DNA from: Lingula anatina
Lineage: Eukaryota > Brachiopoda > Lingulata > Lingulida > Lingulidae
Reading direction: 5' to 3'
Assembly: GCF_001039355.2 (NCBI RefSeq)
Contig: NW_019773692.1
Location: 483,425 to 547,424, forward strand
Length of the DNA: 64,000 bases
The notes under the pieces were generated by a model, which was not told the origin of the DNA, made no database searches, and was given only the letters and a program-made list of their open reading frames with translations. The position numbers and the translations under genes were made by a program. This document shows positions 59,401 through 64,000 of this stretch, piece by piece. Within the stretch, counting starts at the first letter, position 1. Each line of letters begins with the position of its first letter.

Positions 59401-62400
59401 CCTCTCAGCTCTGTTAGAAAGTGACTGCTGTATGTTGTTATAAAGCATCTCTTACCTGGTCTATATCCCCAAGCTGGCTGTGAATATCCTGAGAAAAATC
59501 TCTGATCAGTGAAGGCAGGGCTTCTACATGGCACAAGATCTTAAACTGCAGACTGAGCAGTACCTTCACCACGCTCACATCATCTGGTGAAAATATACAA
59601 ACATTTAAATTGAAATACACTTTAACTTCATACTGTATCATTTGTTCAAGAAGAAATTTCTTTGAGAAATGAAATAGAGGAGAATGTTAAGAGTTAGCCG
59701 TGTGTATTTTCAAAAGTAACAAGAATACAATGAGGATATTCTAATTCAGGTACCAGATTTCACATACACTATATCATCAAAATATATTTTTGCAATTTTT
59801 TTTTTAATCTATCATTAGTTGTAAATTAACGGAAATAACAATAGCACACTAACAGAACACCCCATCACATCCAGCTATCATTAAGGTGTGCACAAACCTA
59901 TATTTTGTTCAGCACAGAGTCTGTTTATCCATGAACGGAACTGTGTAAACTGCTCCCTGTCAGGTTTCAGATGTTTTCCCAGTTGACCCAGGATGTTTAT
60001 TAAAGGTATAATATCTTTGACTGACCGGTCATCCTCATCACCAGCCTCTATCACACACATCACAAGACGCTGTAGGTGGAGTAAAACAGATGTTATAAGG
60101 TTGTGCTTACAATTACTGAATGTAGTTTTCGTAAATCAGAACACTAAAATCTATGTTCATACACATGCTGGAGTCATAAAAGACATCTAAATTTTGTATT
60201 AACCAAAGCACTGAATCAACATTCTTAAAATGTGAGTAACTGCATGTATCATGAATGTGACAAAATGATTGGTGCATTCATTTCAAGACTGAATTAATTC
60301 TTTAAAATTGAACTATTATCAATTATAAATATTTTACTTGAATTTTCTTGCAATGCATGTACATCAAGTCTTCCTCATCCATGTCTTCAGCATCTCCAGC
60401 TAGATTTATGTCTGCAAAAGAAAATGTTAATATGTTTCACCCAATTGGTTAAAAGTGAACACTCACTATATTGCCTTCCTTGTCAAGATTTGGCTCATGC
60501 AAGCATAATTATTGTCAAAATTTTAAAAAAAATTGGAAACAAATTTAATCCAAAAACATGTCTTAATTTAGTCATTTTCCAGATATGGCCTGCCAAAATA
60601 TTGCATGGGAATAATAGGTACCTATCGCTCGTAGGAATTCTGGCAGATTTTCTTCATATCTAGTACAAATGATGTTGACAATAGTTGCAAATGCCTCTAA
60701 GTGCATGTCTGATAGTCGTCTTCCTTTCTCCTTCTTATTCTCTCTGCCAGGGCTTTCAAGGTAGGTGGTAGATTCTTGCAGAAATACCCTGAAGTAAAAA
60801 AAAAAAAAAAATTGCTGTATATTTTGTGGTATGTTAGAAGCCATTCAATAAACACTATATATATATATCTCTTATATCTCTTTGATGGCGCAACAGTTAA
60901 GTACATTGGTTGTGCATAAGGAGGAGTAATATGTGGCAAATTATTCTTTCCAGGAGTGAAATTTATCAGGACCGTTCTGAGTTCTGATAGCATTATCTTC
61001 TTTGAAAGACAAATAAAAACAATAAAAAATGGCAAGGATTTGATATTCAACTTGTGTTATACATTACCTGGCCATAGTACAGCAGTAAGTGAAAAGTTTT
61101 TCCTTGTTCTCTCCCTCCACTCCATCACATTTTCCCTGGTCATTTATCTGCTGCAGCTTCTGCATAGCAACATTCACAACAAACTTTACAAAATCGGTGT
61201 TCTGTCGCAGAATTGCTAAACTTTCTTGGTGGCTTGGAATGGAATCACTGAAATTGAAAGAAAGTGTCCAGTTACCATTTTAAAATTCACTCACAATGGT
61301 TTTAAGGTTAATACCATAATTGGAGTCTGCATGTTAACAGTACTTGTCAATGAATGGATAGCATTCCATAAACAAAAAAAAAAGATAGTACTAACTCTTA
61401 AAATTAACTCTTAATTCTTAAAATCTCAACTATACTTGAATTACGGTGTTGAAATAAATAGATTTCAGTCAGTATAAGATTAATTTGATGCTTATATATA
61501 AAATAATTGAATTTTCCTGTTATTTTCTGGCCACTCCTCTTTGGAGTTTTAAACTTAGGTATACCCCATTAAACGCATTTTTAAGTACTCAGGATTATCA
61601 CAAAATAATCCTCTTTATTTTCTCCATTTTTTTAACACGCTAAGAACGACTAATTGACTTTCTTCATTTTATCTAGCTTGCATGTATTCTAAGACAAAAG
61701 CACAGACTGACTCTATGAAAAACATGAAGACATAAAAGGCACCAAAAATCCCACTCATGGTGTCTTTAAAGTTGGTTTTGAAAATGCTCAGTTCAATATT
61801 AGAATAATGTACCTGTAGAGAGCTTTCAGCATTTGCACTGCAAATCTCATGGTAAGCAGGCTTCTTGCAGTCTTGGTTCCAGCTCCTTTCCCTTTCTTTC
61901 CTGCCCCAGCAGCCGTCTTCAGTACTTCACTTAAAGTGTGATAGTTCTGGTACAACCTGATTACATCTTCAAATTTCTTCACTCTGCCAATTGAAAAACA
62001 AAGTACAAAAACATAAACACCAAAAAAATTTGCATTTGATGAGATATGTTATGTTGAGTTTTCATTGCCTGGTTTGTATTTTATACTTTATTAAAGGGCC
62101 CTTGCAACAAAGGAGAAAAGAAATTCCAATTTAAAAAACAGTACAATAAAAATATATTAATATATACATATTAAAAACACTTTACTTTATGAAAACACAC
62201 TCACCCATAATCTCCTGTGCTGAAGCTGTACTCTATCAAGACTTCATACACTCCTAACACAAGGATGGCAAAGATATTGTTCTTCACACCAACTCCACTG
62301 GTCAGAGAGAAATCTGCAGACTTGTCCTATAAGTAATGAGCAACAAATCCAGGTCTTTCTAAATCAGTCATTCAATAACACAACTAAACCTTGACTTACT

Positions 62401-62937
62401 ATCAATAGAAAGAGCACCATTTCTTTGACAAAATAATAATTCCTTTTCAAAAGAACAAAAGTAAAACAGGATAATTCAAATTGTGTAATAAAAGATAACA
62501 CATGCATTATTTTTATTACATTAACTGCATCAAACACAAAAGTTAACAATCAGACAAATGTTTCTTACTTTAGACCTCATCTCTATCTTAAACATATTTA
62601 ACAACTATCCCTTATTAACATCTCACTGACAAGTTCAAAATCCTCCATTTCGCTCTTGATCATCCGGCAAGTGATGGATTCTAACATGTCCTCCAGCTGT
62701 GACTCAGCACCTCCATCTTCCTCTTCTTCTTCATCCTGGCCTCTTACTTCACTCACTTTACATACACACTGCTGGATACAGGCAATCAGATGGGCCTATA
62801 GTATAGTATAGTATAGTATGGAGGCAAATAATGTAAACTGTTTCCCCTGTCTTATTAGCATATCATTTTAAACACTACGGAAAATATTAAAAATAAATTG
62901 GTATGTTAATAACTGTGCTAATTTCCTTTCTTTCTTT

Positions 62938-62971
<34 letters not shown>

Positions 62972-63829
62972 ACAAAAAGACACCTATAAGTGTTAAATAA
63001 AACATGATCACCCAACTACAGGTACATGAAAAAAAGTATTTTCCCTTCAATCTTTCTTATTAAAATTGATACAGTGTAAGACTTCAACTGACCAGTGGCT
63101 CTGTTAGAAAAACTTGGTCTCCCTGGGCTTGGATACACAAGTCAAGTTTCAGAGGAGGATTAACATCCACGGCACTTTCATAATATCTTTTTAACTGAAA
63201 GCCATAACAGAAAACAATAGAAATGCACTTGAATTGCACAAATAATTTTTAAAATACAATTAATAAAAGAGACTGCATATTTCAGTGTAGCTTTTAAATA
63301 TACATAGAAAGAAAAGGATGCAAAAATTGGTGACATTATCTACTTGAAAACACTAGTTATTGTGGAAAAGAGGAAAAAAATGACTACTGCACCACACCTG
63401 GCTTAACAGCATCTCCAGTATTGGCTGACCCAGTTTGGTGTTTCTACACTGTACTTCATACAGACCCTGCAAACAAGTACAGCTAGCATAGTTTGACACC
63501 CACTATAATACTATATACTACAATGTAAAACAAATACATGTAATTCAAATAAATTTGATGTACTTTATGTATAAGACTATTTCCACAACAATGACTTGGG
63601 TTTAACCTTACTAGAAAACAAAGCATTTGTAAATTTGAAAAAATTTTGAAAACTATGTAAGTCTCCAACATTACATAACAGATCAAGTTTAACTATAATA
63701 GCAGACCTCATATAAATTCAGCCTGACATCAGCCTGCTGGGTGAGACACCTCCGCAAGTTACCCAAGATTTCCAGGCACAGCGCTTCATTGCCGCTCTGG
63801 TTGAATCTTGAATGCACTTCAACATGAAC
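56407..63829 (-). CDS. FANCI: Fanconi anemia group I protein, C-terminal 787 residues (5' end outside window)
   Basis: Eighteen coding exons on the minus strand: 63707-63829, 63398-63466, 63093-63194, 62631-62795, 62205-62326, 61813-61983, 61068-61247, 60622-60788, 60338-60411, 59898-60069, 59456-59583, 58811-58979, 58334-58503, 57982-58098, 57640-57723, 57271-57366, 56866-56985 and 56407-56541. All junctions keep one frame (2364 nt). FANCI pairs with FANCD2 in the clamp that is monoubiquitinated at DNA interstrand crosslinks. Matches to human FANCI include [92 protein letters not shown] and [15 protein letters not shown]. The C-terminus is an acidic stretch ([16 protein letters not shown]) followed by a basic tail ([13 protein letters not shown]) that is a likely nuclear signal. 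The ubiquitinated lysine and S/TQ cluster lie in the N-terminal part, beyond this window. Confidence 0.95.
62796..62819. repeat. (TATAG)n short tandem repeat
   Basis: Four to five units of TATAG abut the acceptor (minus strand) of a FANCI exon, so the AG of the splice site is itself part of the repeat. Confidence 0.8.
62939..62970. repeat. Poly(T) run
   Basis: An uninterrupted T tract of about 30 bases in a FANCI intron. Confidence 0.9.
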
Positions 63830-64000
63830 CTACAGAAGAGGGTCAAATCAAAATCAGTATAAAACTGAGTGCATAGCCTGAGTTTTGTACATTCTTCCTC
63901 CTTAATTCTTGTTAATTAGGAGCATGAAATTAGAATAAAAACACTTTAAAGTAAAATGTTATTTATCATACTATTCATAACACAAGCACACAACGAAAAA

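Overview
This is a window of an animal nuclear genome. It is AT-rich, every large gene is split by spliceosomal GT-AG introns, and the encoded proteins are metazoan orthologues (FLASH, Elongin B, PERK, FANCI) alongside a RING-less TRIM/NHL protein and a secreted multi-LamG protein. The short introns, the retained animal glutathionyl-hydroquinone reductase and the dense small inverted-repeat elements suggest a marine invertebrate, probably a lophotrochozoan such as a mollusc, annelid or brachiopod. That placement is inference. Exon boundaries were read by eye from splice signals, and all the models below keep one open frame across every junction.

Layout. 1-2069: intergenic/5' region with a small inverted-repeat element. 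2148-6006 (+): FLASH/CASP8AP2-like histone pre-mRNA processing factor. 7796-11868 (-): Elongin B. 12255-18184 (+): glutathionyl-hydroquinone reductase; its second coding exon lies in a ~0.93 kb tandem duplication joined by an 'n', followed by a second n-joined duplication (both probably assembly artefacts). 20011-27710 (+): PERK/EIF2AK3, 17 exons. 29002-29532 (-): a small unrecognised two-exon gene. 31121-34876 (+): coiled-coil/filamin/NHL protein of the TRIM2/3 type without RING or B-box. 39943-43049 (-): cysteine-rich single-pass membrane protein. 46372-54117 (+): secreted protein with signal peptide, five LamG-like modules and a C-terminal PAN/apple domain. 56407 to beyond the right part of the window (-): the last 18 coding exons (787 residues) of FANCI.

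Conserved housekeeping genes (histone mRNA processing, ubiquitin ligase adaptor, unfolded-protein response, Fanconi DNA repair) flank a central and right-hand stretch of animal-specific surface or secreted proteins. The intergenic and intronic space is rich in miniature inverted-repeat elements: a five-copy ~190-245 bp family, a 479 bp element with ~48 bp terminal inverted repeats, a 321 bp TTAA-flanked element that may supply the poly(A) signal of the LamG gene, and copies of a CCTCCGCC-ended element. No tRNA, rRNA or CRISPR array was seen.
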